Shown: positions 7,690 through 16,708, numbered from the stretch's first letter. The stretch is DNA of 64,000 nt from Vagococcus fluvialis (GCF_003337315.1 NZ_QPJV01000009.1:1-64000), one strand, 5' to 3'. The notes: generated by a model from the sequence alone, not told the origin. Made by a program: numbers and translations.

Positions 7690-9087
7690 ATGACGCAGAA
7701 AAAATGGTGGGAAAAGTTACCTCATACTTATGTAATTCTATTTTCAATGATTGTTTTAGCAGCAATATTAACTTGGATATTACCTGCAGGTCAATTTCAA
7801 CGTGAGGTTGTAGAAGGATTGAATAATCCAGTAGTAATTCCTGGTTCTTATGAAAGGGTACCTCAACAAGGTGTGGGATTATTTGGTATTTTCTTAGCAA
7901 TCCCGAAAGGAATGGTTGGCTCGGCTAGTATTATTTTCTTAATTCTACTTTCAACTGCTTCTTTTGGCATTATTAATAGTACAGGTGCTCTTGAGAATGG
8001 GATTGGGATGTTACTAAACAAAATTAATAACTCTAAAACACCAAAAGTAGCAGTTATTTGGCTAATCACTTTCCTATTTTCTTTATTAGGAATCATTGTA
8101 GGACCTGAGATTCAAATTCCGTTTACTTTAATAGGAGTTTCGATAGCGTTAGGTCTTGGATACGATTTAATTGTTGGTCTTGGAATGATTATGGGTGGTG
8201 GCTATGCCGGATTTAACTTCGGTCCAATTAACGCATCAATTTTAGGGACATCACAATCTATTGCTGGCTTACCGATCTTTTCAGGAATGGGATTCCGTTT
8301 GGTTGTTTGGTTTGTAATGACTTGTTTAGTTGCTTTAATTACAACTCTTTATGCAAACAAAATTAAGAAAAACCCAGAGAAAAGTTTAGTAAAAGATGTT
8401 GATACAGAAGGTTTAGGTTTCTCTAAATCTTTAGATGAATACAAAATGAATGGACGTCATAAAGTTGTTTTACTTGTTTTAATTGGAATGTTTGTTGCTA
8501 TTATTTACGGTGCGAGCCAACTAGGTTGGTATTTAGATGAAATTTCAACAGTTTTTGTTATTGGTGGTTTGACAGCTGGTTACGTATATGGTTATAAAAC
8601 TCAAGAAATTATTGATTTACTCATAAAAGGTGTCAGCTCAGCAGCTAGCATTGCTCTTATTTTAGGGATTGCTCGTGGAATCCAAATTGTTTTAGAGCAA
8701 GGGATGATTATGGATACAATTATTAACTCACTTTCTGCTCCTTTAACAAACTTAGGGCCAACAGTCGGAGCAATTGCTATTTCTATTATTACAGCGATTG
8801 TGCATTTCTTTATCCCATCAGGTAGTGGGCTTGCCGTATCAATTATGCCTGTACTTTCCCCCCTTGGAACAATTATGGGATTAACACAGCAAACAACAGT
8901 GCTAGCTTTCCAATTTGGAGCAACGATTCCAAACTATATTTTCCCAACTATTGGAGCAAGTATGGCAATGCTAGGTTTAGCTCGTGTTCCAATTGATCGC
9001 TGGTTAAGATTTGCAATTAAATTAACACTTATTATGTTTGCATTGAGCTGGGTATTCTTAGCTATAGCGGTGGCAATAGGCTACTAA
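7690..9087 (+). CDS. YfcC-family membrane transporter (C4-dicarboxylate/amino-acid type)
   Basis: A 465-residue polytopic membrane protein of the YfcC/ArcD-like ion transporter superfamily, with about 11-13 hydrophobic segments. It opens with PHTYVILFSMIVLAAILTWILPAG, a family hallmark, and contains PEIQIPFTLIG and HFFIPSGSGLAVSIMPVLSP. Known relatives move amino acids, peptides or short organic acids, often as exchangers. In this operon it could import the substrate or export an acid end product. The latter fits the downstream acid-forming branch, but neither is proven. The RBS AAAGGAG is 9 bases from the ATG. It lies 23 bp before the aldolase gene. Confidence 0.83.
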   Translation: MTQKKWWEKLPHTYVILFSMIVLAAILTWILPAGQFQREVVEGLNNPVVIPGSYERVPQQGVGLFGIFLAIPKGMVGSASIIFLILLSTASFGIINSTGALENGIGMLLNKINNSKTPKVAVIWLITFLFSLLGIIVGPEIQIPFTLIGVSIALGLGYDLIVGLGMIMGGGYAGFNFGPINASILGTSQSIAGLPIFSGMGFRLVVWFVMTCLVALITTLYANKIKKNPEKSLVKDVDTEGLGFSKSLDEYKMNGRHKVVLLVLIGMFVAIIYGASQLGWYLDEISTVFVIGGLTAGYVYGYKTQEIIDLLIKGVSSAASIALILGIARGIQIVLEQGMIMDTIINSLSAPLTNLGPTVGAIAISIITAIVHFFIPSGSGLAVSIMPVLSPLGTIMGLTQQTTVLAFQFGATIPNYIFPTIGASMAMLGLARVPIDRWLRFAIKLTLIMFALSWVFLAIAVAIGY

Positions 9088-9109
9088 AAAAATGTTGGAG
9101 GTTTCTTAA

Positions 9110-9748
9110 ATGTCTAAATATATAGAAATGAAAAAGGAAGTACAGAGAATCGCAGTTAAATCTTACAATCAAGGGCTTGTAGCTGGCACAAGCGGTAATG
9201 TAAGCCTATATAATAGTGAAGAACAAGTAATGGCTATTACAGCAACTAATCTTGACTACGGTGTTATGACACCAGAAGATGTAGTGATTATGTCACTTGA
9301 TGGAAATCAATTTGAAGGTGAGTTAAAACCTTCATCAGAATGGTTAATGCATGCAGAAGTCTATAAACAAAAGCCAGAGGTTAAGGCGGTTATCCATACT
9401 CACTCTCCTAGAGCAACTAGCTTTGCAGTTGTTCATGAAAGAATACCTTTAGTGCTAGTTGAAATGCTACCCTTTATTGGTGGTGATATTCCGTTAGCTA
9501 AATTTGCTCTACCAGCAACTGTTGAATTAGGTCTTTCTGCTGTAGAGGCACTTAAAGATAGAAATGCTTGTTTATTAGAAAATCACGGAGTTCTAGCAGT
9601 TGGAACAACTTTGGAACAAGCATATTTAAGAGCTGTATATGTAGAAGATGCAGCAACTATTTATCACTTTGCCAGACAAGTGGGACATCCTAAGTTAGTT
9701 CCTCATGATGCCGAGGAAACATTAAAAGTAAGATATAACTTAAAGTAA
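9110..9748 (+). CDS. class II aldolase, fuculose-phosphate-aldolase-like
   Basis: A 212-residue zinc aldolase of the AraD/FucA family. TSGNVS (27-32), SSEW with the catalytic glutamate (E77), HTHS with two zinc histidines (H96, H98) and ENHG with the third (H159) are all present. FucA-type enzymes split a ketose 1-phosphate into dihydroxyacetone phosphate (DHAP) and an aldehyde. Homologues called Ald2 split methylthioribulose 1-phosphate or 5-deoxyribulose 1-phosphate in the DHAP shunt. With kinase and isomerase genes of the MtnK and MtnA families downstream, the predicted reaction here is 5-deoxy-(or 5-methylthio-)ribulose 1-phosphate to DHAP plus acetaldehyde or methylthioacetaldehyde. Fuculose or rhamnulose phosphate remains possible, but no fucose or rhamnose isomerase or kinase is nearby. 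Confidence 0.88.
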   Translation: MSKYIEMKKEVQRIAVKSYNQGLVAGTSGNVSLYNSEEQVMAITATNLDYGVMTPEDVVIMSLDGNQFEGELKPSSEWLMHAEVYKQKPEVKAVIHTHSPRATSFAVVHERIPLVLVEMLPFIGGDIPLAKFALPATVELGLSAVEALKDRNACLLENHGVLAVGTTLEQAYLRAVYVEDAATIYHFARQVGHPKLVPHDAEETLKVRYNLK

Positions 9749-9766
9749 AGCAAGGGAGTTTTTTAG

Positions 9767-10915
9767 ATGTATGAATTAATAATGCCACCTATTAATCGAT
9801 TTGGAGAAAATTGTGTTTCAACAATCGGTTTATTAGCCGCTGAAATTAAACTGAAAAAGGCTTTAGTTGTAACAGATCATAACTTAGTCAAACTAGGTAT
9901 AATAAATTCTGTTTTAAAATCTTTAGAGACAGAATCAATCACCTATTCTATTTTTGACGAAGTAAAACCAAATCCAACTAAAGAAAATGTTTTAAAAGGA
10001 ATCGAAGTTTATCAAAATGATAAATGTGATTTTATTATTGGTATCGGTGGTGGTTCATCTAATGATTGCGCTAAAGCAATAGGGATGATGGTATCTAATG
10101 GTGGCATTTTAGAGGACTACATTGGGTTTAATAAAAGTAAAAATGAGTCACCTAAATTATTTATGGTGAATACCACAGCAGGGACTGCTAGTGAAATTTC
10201 TCGTTCTTTTTTAATCTCCGATGAAGCGAAACAAGAAAAGCTAATTTTTAAAGATATTCACACGTTACCTTATGCATCATTTAATGATCCAAATCTAATG
10301 GTTAATTTACCTCAGGCGATAACTGCAAGTACTGGTATGGATGCTTTAACCCATGCTATTGAAAGCTATATTTCTACAGGTAAATATCCTTTAACACAAA
10401 AAATGAGTTTAGCTTCAACTGAGTTTATTTTTACTTCGTTAGAAGAAGTTATAAAAGATCCGCAAAATATTATGCTCAGGGAACAAATGATTTATGCGCA
10501 AACTTTAGCCGGAATGTCATTTTGTAATAGTGGTTTGGGATTAGTTCATTGTATGGCTCATCAACTAGGTGGTGTCTATAATTTACCACATGGTTTGTGT
10601 AATGCAATCTTACTTCCTTTTGTGATGGAGTTTAATCAACAAGTAGCTAAGAGTGGTTTTTCTGAAATCGCTCACAAATTGTGGCCATTTGAAACAGAAG
10701 AAATGAGTATTGATGAAGCGAGTAGCTATCTTATTCAAAAGGTTAATGAATTGTCAGAAAAAATTGGTACAAAAGTATCTTTAAAGGGTTTAGGTGTTAA
10801 GGAGGAAGACATTCCTTTACTAGCAGATAAAACACTATTAGATGGTAATTTACCAAGAAATCCAATTCAACCTACAAAGCAAGAAGTCGAAGAATTATTT
10901 AGAGAAGCTTATTAA
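9767..10915 (+). CDS. iron-containing alcohol dehydrogenase, FucO-like
   Basis: A 382-residue group III alcohol dehydrogenase. GGGSSND (94-100) binds NAD(P), and the metal ligands D192, H196, H261 and H275 are in ASTGMDALTHAIE, GLVHCMAH and LPHG. FucO-type enzymes reduce lactaldehyde or similar aldehydes to alcohols with NADH. Here it would reduce the aldehyde released by the aldolase, giving ethanol or methylthioethanol and regenerating NAD. The gene follows the aldolase by 19 bp. A strong hairpin separates it from the mtnK-like gene. Confidence 0.88.
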   Translation: MYELIMPPINRFGENCVSTIGLLAAEIKLKKALVVTDHNLVKLGIINSVLKSLETESITYSIFDEVKPNPTKENVLKGIEVYQNDKCDFIIGIGGGSSNDCAKAIGMMVSNGGILEDYIGFNKSKNESPKLFMVNTTAGTASEISRSFLISDEAKQEKLIFKDIHTLPYASFNDPNLMVNLPQAITASTGMDALTHAIESYISTGKYPLTQKMSLASTEFIFTSLEEVIKDPQNIMLREQMIYAQTLAGMSFCNSGLGLVHCMAHQLGGVYNLPHGLCNAILLPFVMEFNQQVAKSGFSEIAHKLWPFETEEMSIDEASSYLIQKVNELSEKIGTKVSLKGLGVKEEDIPLLADKTLLDGNLPRNPIQPTKQEVEELFREAY

Positions 10916-10920
10916 AAAAG

Positions 10921-10958
10921 ACAGTACTCAAAAGTAAAGAAGCTTTTGAGTACTGTTT
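10921..10958 (+). terminator. intra-cluster hairpin, possible partial terminator
   Basis: ACAGTACTCAAAAG pairs with CTTTTGAGTACTGT over a 10-nt loop, followed by only three T before AAAG. It could be a weak terminator, an attenuator or an mRNA stability element that sets the ratio between the aldolase/dehydrogenase part and the kinase/isomerase part. Confidence 0.55.
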
Positions 10959-10996
10959 AAAGTAATGTGTAAAACAATTTCAAGGAGGAATTTCAA

Positions 10997-12199
10997 ATGA
11001 GTAGCAAACTATCAAGAGAAATTATTGAAAAATTATCTAGGGAGCATACAAATTTATTTGATCAAAGTGAGGGACTTGAAGTAACCGAAGTAGGAGATGG
11101 AAATGTGAATTACATCTACCTAGTCAAAGGAAAAGAAAATTCAGTTATTGTAAAATTTGCAGATAGCTTTATTCGTAATTCAGATACAAGACAATTATCA
11201 ACTAAAAGAAATGAAATTGAATACGATATTTTAAAAGAACAGTATGAATTATCAAATGGACAAGCACCAAAAGTTTATTATTATTCACCCGAATATAACT
11301 GTATTATTATGGAAAATTTAAGTGATTATGCTGTTCTTCGTGAGGGGATGGTTCAAAAAAATATTTATCCTCATTTAGGAACAGATATTGGGAAATTCCT
11401 TTACGACACACTTGTTAAAACAACGGATTTAGTTATGGATGTAGAAAAGAAAAAAGAAATGCAGAGTAAACTTGTTAATGTAGATATGTGTGAAATTAGT
11501 GAGCGTTTAGTTTTTACAGAGCCATACTTAAATAATCAAGGTTTAAATAATTTCCAAGAAGAAAATAAAGAGTTTGTTGCACGGGAACTCTATCAAGATA
11601 AGTTGTTACACTTAGAAATTGCTAAGTTAAAAAATCAATTTATGAATAAGAGTGAATCCATGATTCATGGAGATTTACATGGTGGCTCTATTTTTATTAA
11701 TGAGCAAGATATTAAAGTTTTTGACCCAGAATTTGCTTTTTATGGTCCAATGGGATACGACATTGGAAATGTAGTCGGTAATTTAATCATTAGTTATGTG
11801 ACTGCTGTCTTTACTCAAGATAAGGAAAACTATACAAATTGGTTAAATAATTCGATTGAAGAAACAATGATGAGTTTTATCAATACTTACAATACAAACT
11901 TTTTAAAAGATGTTAAAACACCAATGTTTAATACAGAAGAATTTAAAGAATACTATTTAACATCTATTTACAGTGATACTTTAGGATATGCTGCAACTGA
12001 GATGATTAGAAGAACAGTTGGAGTTGCAAAAGTTTGGGATTTGGAACGCAATAAAACACATGATCAAATGGCAAAAATTGAAAGAGTTATTATAAGAATA
12101 GGAAAAGTATTTATTAATAAGAGAGCTGAATTAGCTAAGGATAGAAGTTTTATGTTTATTGTTGAACAAGAAATTATTCGTGAAAAAGGGGATTTGTAA
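10997..12199 (+). CDS. mtnK: 5-methylthioribose kinase-like protein (MtnK)
   Basis: A 400-residue member of the MtnK family within the aminoglycoside/choline kinase fold. Recognisable family motifs are GDGNVNYIYLV (near 33-43), IMENLSDY, CEISERLVFTEPY, the catalytic IHGDLHGGSIF and the metal-binding DPEFAFYGPMGYDIGN. The length agrees with Bacillus MtnK. The family phosphorylates 5-methylthioribose at C1 with ATP; in the DHAP shunt it also accepts 5-deoxyribose. The next gene starts 4 bp after its stop and is MtnA-like, as in salvage operons. Later methionine-salvage genes (mtnW, X, B, D) are absent from the window, so the product is probably routed to the aldolase at 9110. Confidence 0.88.
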   Translation: MSSKLSREIIEKLSREHTNLFDQSEGLEVTEVGDGNVNYIYLVKGKENSVIVKFADSFIRNSDTRQLSTKRNEIEYDILKEQYELSNGQAPKVYYYSPEYNCIIMENLSDYAVLREGMVQKNIYPHLGTDIGKFLYDTLVKTTDLVMDVEKKKEMQSKLVNVDMCEISERLVFTEPYLNNQGLNNFQEENKEFVARELYQDKLLHLEIAKLKNQFMNKSESMIHGDLHGGSIFINEQDIKVFDPEFAFYGPMGYDIGNVVGNLIISYVTAVFTQDKENYTNWLNNSIEETMMSFINTYNTNFLKDVKTPMFNTEEFKEYYLTSIYSDTLGYAATEMIRRTVGVAKVWDLERNKTHDQMAKIERVIIRIGKVFINKRAELAKDRSFMFIVEQEIIREKGDL

Positions 12200-12202
12200 C
12201 TA

Positions 12203-13237
12203 ATGAGAATTGATCAAAATTTAGCTTTCATGTTGCAGTTTGAAAATGTGGCTTGGTTTGAAGATGGACAAGTCAAAATATTAGATCGTCGCATTTATCC
12301 TAGAGAAATTTCTTATGTGGTTTGTCAGAGTTATGAAGAAGTGATTAAAGCTATTCAAGATATGGTAACTCAGAGTGGAGGCCCATATTCTGCTGCAGGT
12401 ATGGGGATGGTTTTAGCTTGTTTTGAAGCCCAAGATTTGTCTAAAGAAGAGATGATAAGTTGGATGGAAACTGCTGCTAAAAAAATAGCCAATGCTCGCC
12501 CAACAACATCAACTAGAATGAAAAAAATTGTAGATGATGCTGTAGCAATAATGAAAGAGTCAGTATGGTCAACAAATAAAGAATTGCTTGAAATCATGCA
12601 ACAATACGCAATAGATGAAGCAACAGCTCGTTATAGTAGTGTTAAAGAAGTCGGATCAAGATTAGCTGATTTAATTCCAAAAGATGGTGTTGTTATGACG
12701 CAATGTTTTGCTGATGCTGTTATTGGTTTTATTATTGAAAGATTGAAAGAAACTGGCAATACAGGAGTTTCTTTTATTACACCAGAAACTAGACCTTTTT
12801 TACAAGGTGCTCGCTTAACAGCAAGTGTGATTCAAGATATGGGATTTGAAGTTCATGTAATTACCGATAATATGCCAGCATATATTATGAAAGAAAAGAA
12901 AGTTGATGTTGTAACGTCAGCTGCAGATATGATTACGATGGATGGCTATGTGGTTAATAAAGTCGGTACTATGAGCTTAGCTTTACTAGCAAATTATTAT
13001 GGTATTCCTTATTACTGTACAGGGACACCGAATTTAAAACATGAAACAATTGAAACTGTAAAGATTGAAGAACGTGATCCAAGTGAAGTAATGGAATTAT
13101 TAGGAACAAAAGTAACTATGGAAGGTGTTAAAGCATACTATCCAGCATTTGACATTACGCCACCAAGTTTAGTTAGTGGAGTTGTTACAAATAAAGGTGT
13201 CTATTCAGCTTTTGATTTAAAGAGTTACTTTAACTAA
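12203..13237 (+). CDS. mtnA: MtnA-like sugar 1-phosphate isomerase (divergent)
   Basis: A 344-residue protein of the MtnA/eIF2B-alpha family. The catalytic cysteine is in VMTQCFAD (C168), and the aspartate that follows the GAD pattern is D242 in SAADMI. FITPETRPFLQGARLTA and VNKVGTMSLALLANYYGIPYY are typical. The family converts 5-methylthioribose 1-phosphate to the ribulose form. Oddities are SAADMI where most MtnA have GADRI, and SGGPYSAAG where they have RGAPAIG, so the substrate may differ, for example 5-deoxyribose 1-phosphate. It starts 4 bp after the kinase and is translationally close to it. Confidence 0.8.
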   Translation: MRIDQNLAFMLQFENVAWFEDGQVKILDRRIYPREISYVVCQSYEEVIKAIQDMVTQSGGPYSAAGMGMVLACFEAQDLSKEEMISWMETAAKKIANARPTTSTRMKKIVDDAVAIMKESVWSTNKELLEIMQQYAIDEATARYSSVKEVGSRLADLIPKDGVVMTQCFADAVIGFIIERLKETGNTGVSFITPETRPFLQGARLTASVIQDMGFEVHVITDNMPAYIMKEKKVDVVTSAADMITMDGYVVNKVGTMSLALLANYYGIPYYCTGTPNLKHETIETVKIEERDPSEVMELLGTKVTMEGVKAYYPAFDITPPSLVSGVVTNKGVYSAFDLKSYFN

Positions 13238-13262
13238 ATGGATTAATTAAAGAGGTGTTTTT

Positions 13263-14360
13263 TTGGAAAAAATATTAGTAATAAATTTGGGCGGAACTTC
13301 CTCTAAAGTAGCCATTTATTTTGATGAAAACTTATATGAAAAAAAAACAATTAGCCATGAAAAAGAAGAATTAGCTGATTTGTTTACAAATAAGGAACAA
13401 ATAGATTACCGGACAAAAATGATAAATAATTGGTTAAGAGAAATAGATTTTGATGCTAAAGAATTGACAGCAATTGGTGTCCGAGGTGGTAATTTACCTA
13501 GTGAACTGTCTAAAAGTGGTGGAACATATTTTATTGATTCGTATTTACAATCCTTAATTTTAGCGAATTATGATGACGACGGTCAGTTTTACCATGGTGT
13601 CGTAATCGGTGTGCCAATTGCTTTGAATTTAAGAAATGGTAATGAAAAAATAGGGATTTATGTGACGGATCCACCGACTGTTAATGAATTAGAGCCTGTT
13701 GCGAAAATAGCAGGTCATCCTGATTTTGAGAGAATACCTGTATTCCATGCTCTTAATCAAAGAGCTGTAGCTAGACGAGTGGCTAAAGAGATGAACAAAA
13801 CTTATGAAGAAACGCGTTTAATTGTTGTACATCTAGGAGCTGGTATCTCAGTAGGTGTTCACTGCGGAGGAAGAGTTATTGATGTTAACAATGTTACTCG
13901 TGGAGACGGACCAATGGCACCAAATAGAGCTGGTCAGCTACCAATGAGCCAGTTAATCGAGGCTGTTTATAAAGGAAATTGTACTTTAGAAGAGGCACAA
14001 TTAAAATTGCGTTTAGGTGGTGGCGTGAGAGCTTACCTGGGAACAGATGATATGCGAAAAGTTGAAGAGATGATTTTATCAGGGGACGAGTACGCTAAGT
14101 TAATATGGGAGGCCCTAGTTTATCAAGTAGCAAAAGAAATCGGTTCTTGTTTCACTGTTCTTGATGGTGAGGTGGATGCTATTTGTTACACTGGTGGAAT
14201 GGCTTTTTCAGATAAATTGATAACAGCGCTTAACAAAAAGGTAGATAAATTAGCTCCAATTAAGCATTATCCAGGAGAATTTGAAAATGAAGGATTGGCT
14301 TTAGGTGCTCTACGTGTCATTCGTGGAGACGAACAGGCTGTTCAAATTGAAAAGGAGTAA
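13263..14360 (+). CDS. butyrate-kinase-family acyl kinase
   Basis: A 365-residue acetokinase-superfamily enzyme of the Buk branch. The N-terminal phosphate loop NLGGTSSKVAIYF, FHALNQRAVARRVAKEMNK (about 160-178), VVHLGAGISVGVH and DVNNVTRGDGPMAPNRAGQLP match butyrate kinases. It forms ATP from an acyl phosphate and releases the acid. It starts with TTG behind an AAGAGGTG site. It is followed directly by the acylating aldehyde dehydrogenase and the Ptb-like enzyme, so the three make a complete aldehyde to acid plus ATP route. The acyl group is predicted to be acetyl or methylthioacetyl rather than butyryl. Confidence 0.87.
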   Translation: MEKILVINLGGTSSKVAIYFDENLYEKKTISHEKEELADLFTNKEQIDYRTKMINNWLREIDFDAKELTAIGVRGGNLPSELSKSGGTYFIDSYLQSLILANYDDDGQFYHGVVIGVPIALNLRNGNEKIGIYVTDPPTVNELEPVAKIAGHPDFERIPVFHALNQRAVARRVAKEMNKTYEETRLIVVHLGAGISVGVHCGGRVIDVNNVTRGDGPMAPNRAGQLPMSQLIEAVYKGNCTLEEAQLKLRLGGGVRAYLGTDDMRKVEEMILSGDEYAKLIWEALVYQVAKEIGSCFTVLDGEVDAICYTGGMAFSDKLITALNKKVDKLAPIKHYPGEFENEGLALGALRVIRGDEQAVQIEKE

Positions 14361-14367
14361 GTAAAAT

Positions 14368-15747
14368 ATGGTTGAGATGACTAATCAAGAAGTAATAAAA
14401 GATTTGGTAGCAACATCAAAAAAAGCTCAGCTTCAAATAGAAGATTATTCTCAAGCAGAGATTGATCAATGTGTAAAAGTGATTGGAAAAGCAATCTATG
14501 ATCATGCAGAAGTGCTAGCAACAGAAGCACATAATGAAACAGGATTTGGAAATATTCCAAGTAAAATTAATAAACATACTGGTATTACCACGGTTATGTG
14601 GGATTACCTGAAGAATCAAAAATCTGTAGGTGTTATTGAGGAAGATCCAATTAATCAGGTGGTAACTTTAGCTAAGCCTATGGGAGTTGTAGCTAGTGTC
14701 ACACCGAGTACTAACCCTACTTCAACAGCTATTCATAATGCAATGATTGCTCTAAAAAGTAGAAATTCAATTATTATTGCGCCACATCCAAAAGCTAAAA
14801 ATTGTACTTTGCACGCAGTAGAAATTATGCAAGATGCTTTAGAGAAAGTAGGTGCTCCAAGAGAGTTGATTTTAACCATTCAAAATCCAAGTTTAGAAAT
14901 GACAAATGCTTTAATGGAAGAAGCTGATGTTGTTGTTGCTACAGGTGGTTTTGGTATGGTTAAATCAGCTTATTCAAGTGGCCGTCCATCATTTGGTGTA
15001 GGGCAAGGTAATGTGCAATCGTTTATTGATACAACAGCAGATGTTGATTTTGCAACAGAAACAATTATTACAAACCGTTCAGCAGATCTAGGTTTACCCT
15101 GTACAGGCGAACAAACAGTTTATATTCCAAGGCATCTAGAAAAAGAAGTCTTAACTTCATTTGAAAAAAATGGGGCTTATGTATTGACTGACGAGGAAGT
15201 TATTAAAAAATTAAGACAAAAAGTATTCGTTAATAATCATCAAAATTTAGAATTAACAGGCAAAAAACCATCAGATGCTGTTAAAATTATGGAATTAGGA
15301 ATCGATGTACCAGAAGAAACAAGACTATTAGTTGTAAAAGTTAATCAACATGGTGAAGAAGAAGTACTAGCTAAAGAAATACTATGGCCTATTTTGAGAT
15401 TTAGATTATATGATAATTTTGATGAAGCGCTAGAATGGGGTAGAATTAATTTATTAATGGAGGGTGCTGGGCATACATCTACTATTTATTCCGCAACAGA
15501 TGAAAATATTGTTAAGGCTGGAGACAGATTACCTGTTGGCCGTGTAGTGGTTAATCAAGGTGGAGGCGCAGGTTCTGGAGCAAGATTTAATAATGGATTA
15601 GATCCAACCATTTCTTTAGGGTGTGGTTCGTGGGGAAATAACTCTATTTCAGAAAACTTGACTCATCGCCATTTAATGAATGTTACAAAAGTATCTAAGG
15701 TAATAACAGATGCTAAAATTCCAACACCAGAGGAGATTTGGGCATAG
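14368..15747 (+). CDS. CoA-acylating aldehyde dehydrogenase
   Basis: A 459-residue acylating aldehyde dehydrogenase of the EutE/PduP/SucD group. SVTPSTNPTSTAIHNAM (near 110-126) and NRSADLGLPCTGEQ with the nucleophile C245 are diagnostic. It oxidises an aldehyde with NAD and CoA to an acyl-CoA. No N-terminal encapsulation-like helix is obvious and no microcompartment shell gene is in the window, so it likely works free in the cytosol. It lies 7 bp after the acyl kinase and 25 bp before the Ptb-like gene. The predicted substrate is the aldehyde released by the aldolase at 9110. Confidence 0.87.
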   Translation: MVEMTNQEVIKDLVATSKKAQLQIEDYSQAEIDQCVKVIGKAIYDHAEVLATEAHNETGFGNIPSKINKHTGITTVMWDYLKNQKSVGVIEEDPINQVVTLAKPMGVVASVTPSTNPTSTAIHNAMIALKSRNSIIIAPHPKAKNCTLHAVEIMQDALEKVGAPRELILTIQNPSLEMTNALMEEADVVVATGGFGMVKSAYSSGRPSFGVGQGNVQSFIDTTADVDFATETIITNRSADLGLPCTGEQTVYIPRHLEKEVLTSFEKNGAYVLTDEEVIKKLRQKVFVNNHQNLELTGKKPSDAVKIMELGIDVPEETRLLVVKVNQHGEEEVLAKEILWPILRFRLYDNFDEALEWGRINLLMEGAGHTSTIYSATDENIVKAGDRLPVGRVVVNQGGGAGSGARFNNGLDPTISLGCGSWGNNSISENLTHRHLMNVTKVSKVITDAKIPTPEEIWA

Positions 15748-15772
15748 AAACTATTGAAAAAGAGGTGTGTTC

Positions 15773-16669
15773 ATGTATCGAAATTTAGATGAAGTGTTTC
15801 AACTTGCTAAAACAAAAGGAAGAAAAAGAATAGCCATAGCAGCAGCTCATGATGCTGAAACTATTAAGGCTGCCATTATGGGATATGATGAGCAATTGTT
15901 TACACCGATTTTGATAGGCGAAAAAGAAAGAATAGAAACTATTATACAAGGGCTAGATAGAAATATCTCTGAATTTGAAATCATTGATAGTCAGGATAAT
16001 AACGAATCAGCTCAAACAGCAGTTTCTTTCGTGAAGGATAAAAAGGCTGATTTACTAATGAAAGGTCATCTTGAGACAGCAGAAATGATTCGTGCAGTTG
16101 TAAAAAAAGAAACAGGGATTGCTATTAAAGAAACAATATCCCATATTAATTTAATGGAAATTGAAAAATACGATAAATTGGTCATTATGACAGATGTCGC
16201 AATTTCTATAAATCCGACTTTAGAACAAAAAAAGGATATTTTAGAAAATGCAGTTAGTGTTTTTCATGCGCTTGGTTATGAAAAACCAAAAGTTGCAGCA
16301 GTTTGTGCCATTGAAAAAATAAATCTTAAAATGCCTGAAACTGTTGAGGCTAAGGAATTAAAAGATTTAAATGAAGCAGGAATCATCAAAAATTGTATTG
16401 TTGAAGGGCCAATTTCATTTGATATTGCAATTGACAAGGGACGTGCAACAAGAAAACACTTTGAAGGTAAGATTCAAGGAGACGCAGATATCTTGTTAAT
16501 GCCTAATCTACTCGCTGGCAATCTTTTATCAAAAGGTATAAGTATTTTTGGAGAAGCTAAAGCAGTAGGTTTTGTTATGGGGGCGGAGGTTCCTATTGTC
16601 TTAACCTCAAGAGGTGCTTTAGCAAAAGCAAAATATCAATCGATGTTAGCTTGTCTTGCAATAGTGTAA
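15773..16669 (+). CDS. phosphate acyltransferase, Ptb-like
   Basis: A 299-codon gene of the phosphate acetyl/butyryltransferase family. MKGHLETAEMIRAVV near 98-112 and DILLMPNLLAGNLLSKG near 239-255 are characteristic of Ptb rather than Pta. It exchanges CoA for phosphate on an acyl-CoA, feeding the Buk-like kinase at 13263. The ATG at 15773 has GAGGTG just upstream; an in-frame GTG at 15767 overlaps that site and is rejected. It is the last enzyme gene of the cluster and is followed by a terminator. The acyl specificity cannot be read from sequence. Confidence 0.86.
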   Translation: MYRNLDEVFQLAKTKGRKRIAIAAAHDAETIKAAIMGYDEQLFTPILIGEKERIETIIQGLDRNISEFEIIDSQDNNESAQTAVSFVKDKKADLLMKGHLETAEMIRAVVKKETGIAIKETISHINLMEIEKYDKLVIMTDVAISINPTLEQKKDILENAVSVFHALGYEKPKVAAVCAIEKINLKMPETVEAKELKDLNEAGIIKNCIVEGPISFDIAIDKGRATRKHFEGKIQGDADILLMPNLLAGNLLSKGISIFGEAKAVGFVMGAEVPIVLTSRGALAKAKYQSMLACLAIV

Positions 16670-16675
16670 TGAATG

Positions 16676-16708
16676 AAAAGGTTAACTTATTAAAAGTTAG
16701 CCTTTTTA
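16676..16708 (+). terminator. Rho-independent terminator of the mtnK-ptb operon
   Basis: AAAAGGTTAACTT pairs with AAGTTAGCCTTTT (one G-T pair) over a 5-nt loop and runs into T. It separates the enzyme genes from the DeoR regulator gene. Confidence 0.8.

Noticed and set aside
10997-13237. Universal methionine salvage pathway
   Set aside because: MtnW, MtnX, MtnB and MtnD homologues are missing in the window, while an aldolase, dehydrogenases and acyl kinase are present.
13263-16669. Butyrate fermentation genes
   Set aside because: Buk- and Ptb-like enzymes alone do not show butyrate formation. No crotonase, butyryl-CoA dehydrogenase or thiolase gene is near, and an acylating aldehyde dehydrogenase lies between them.
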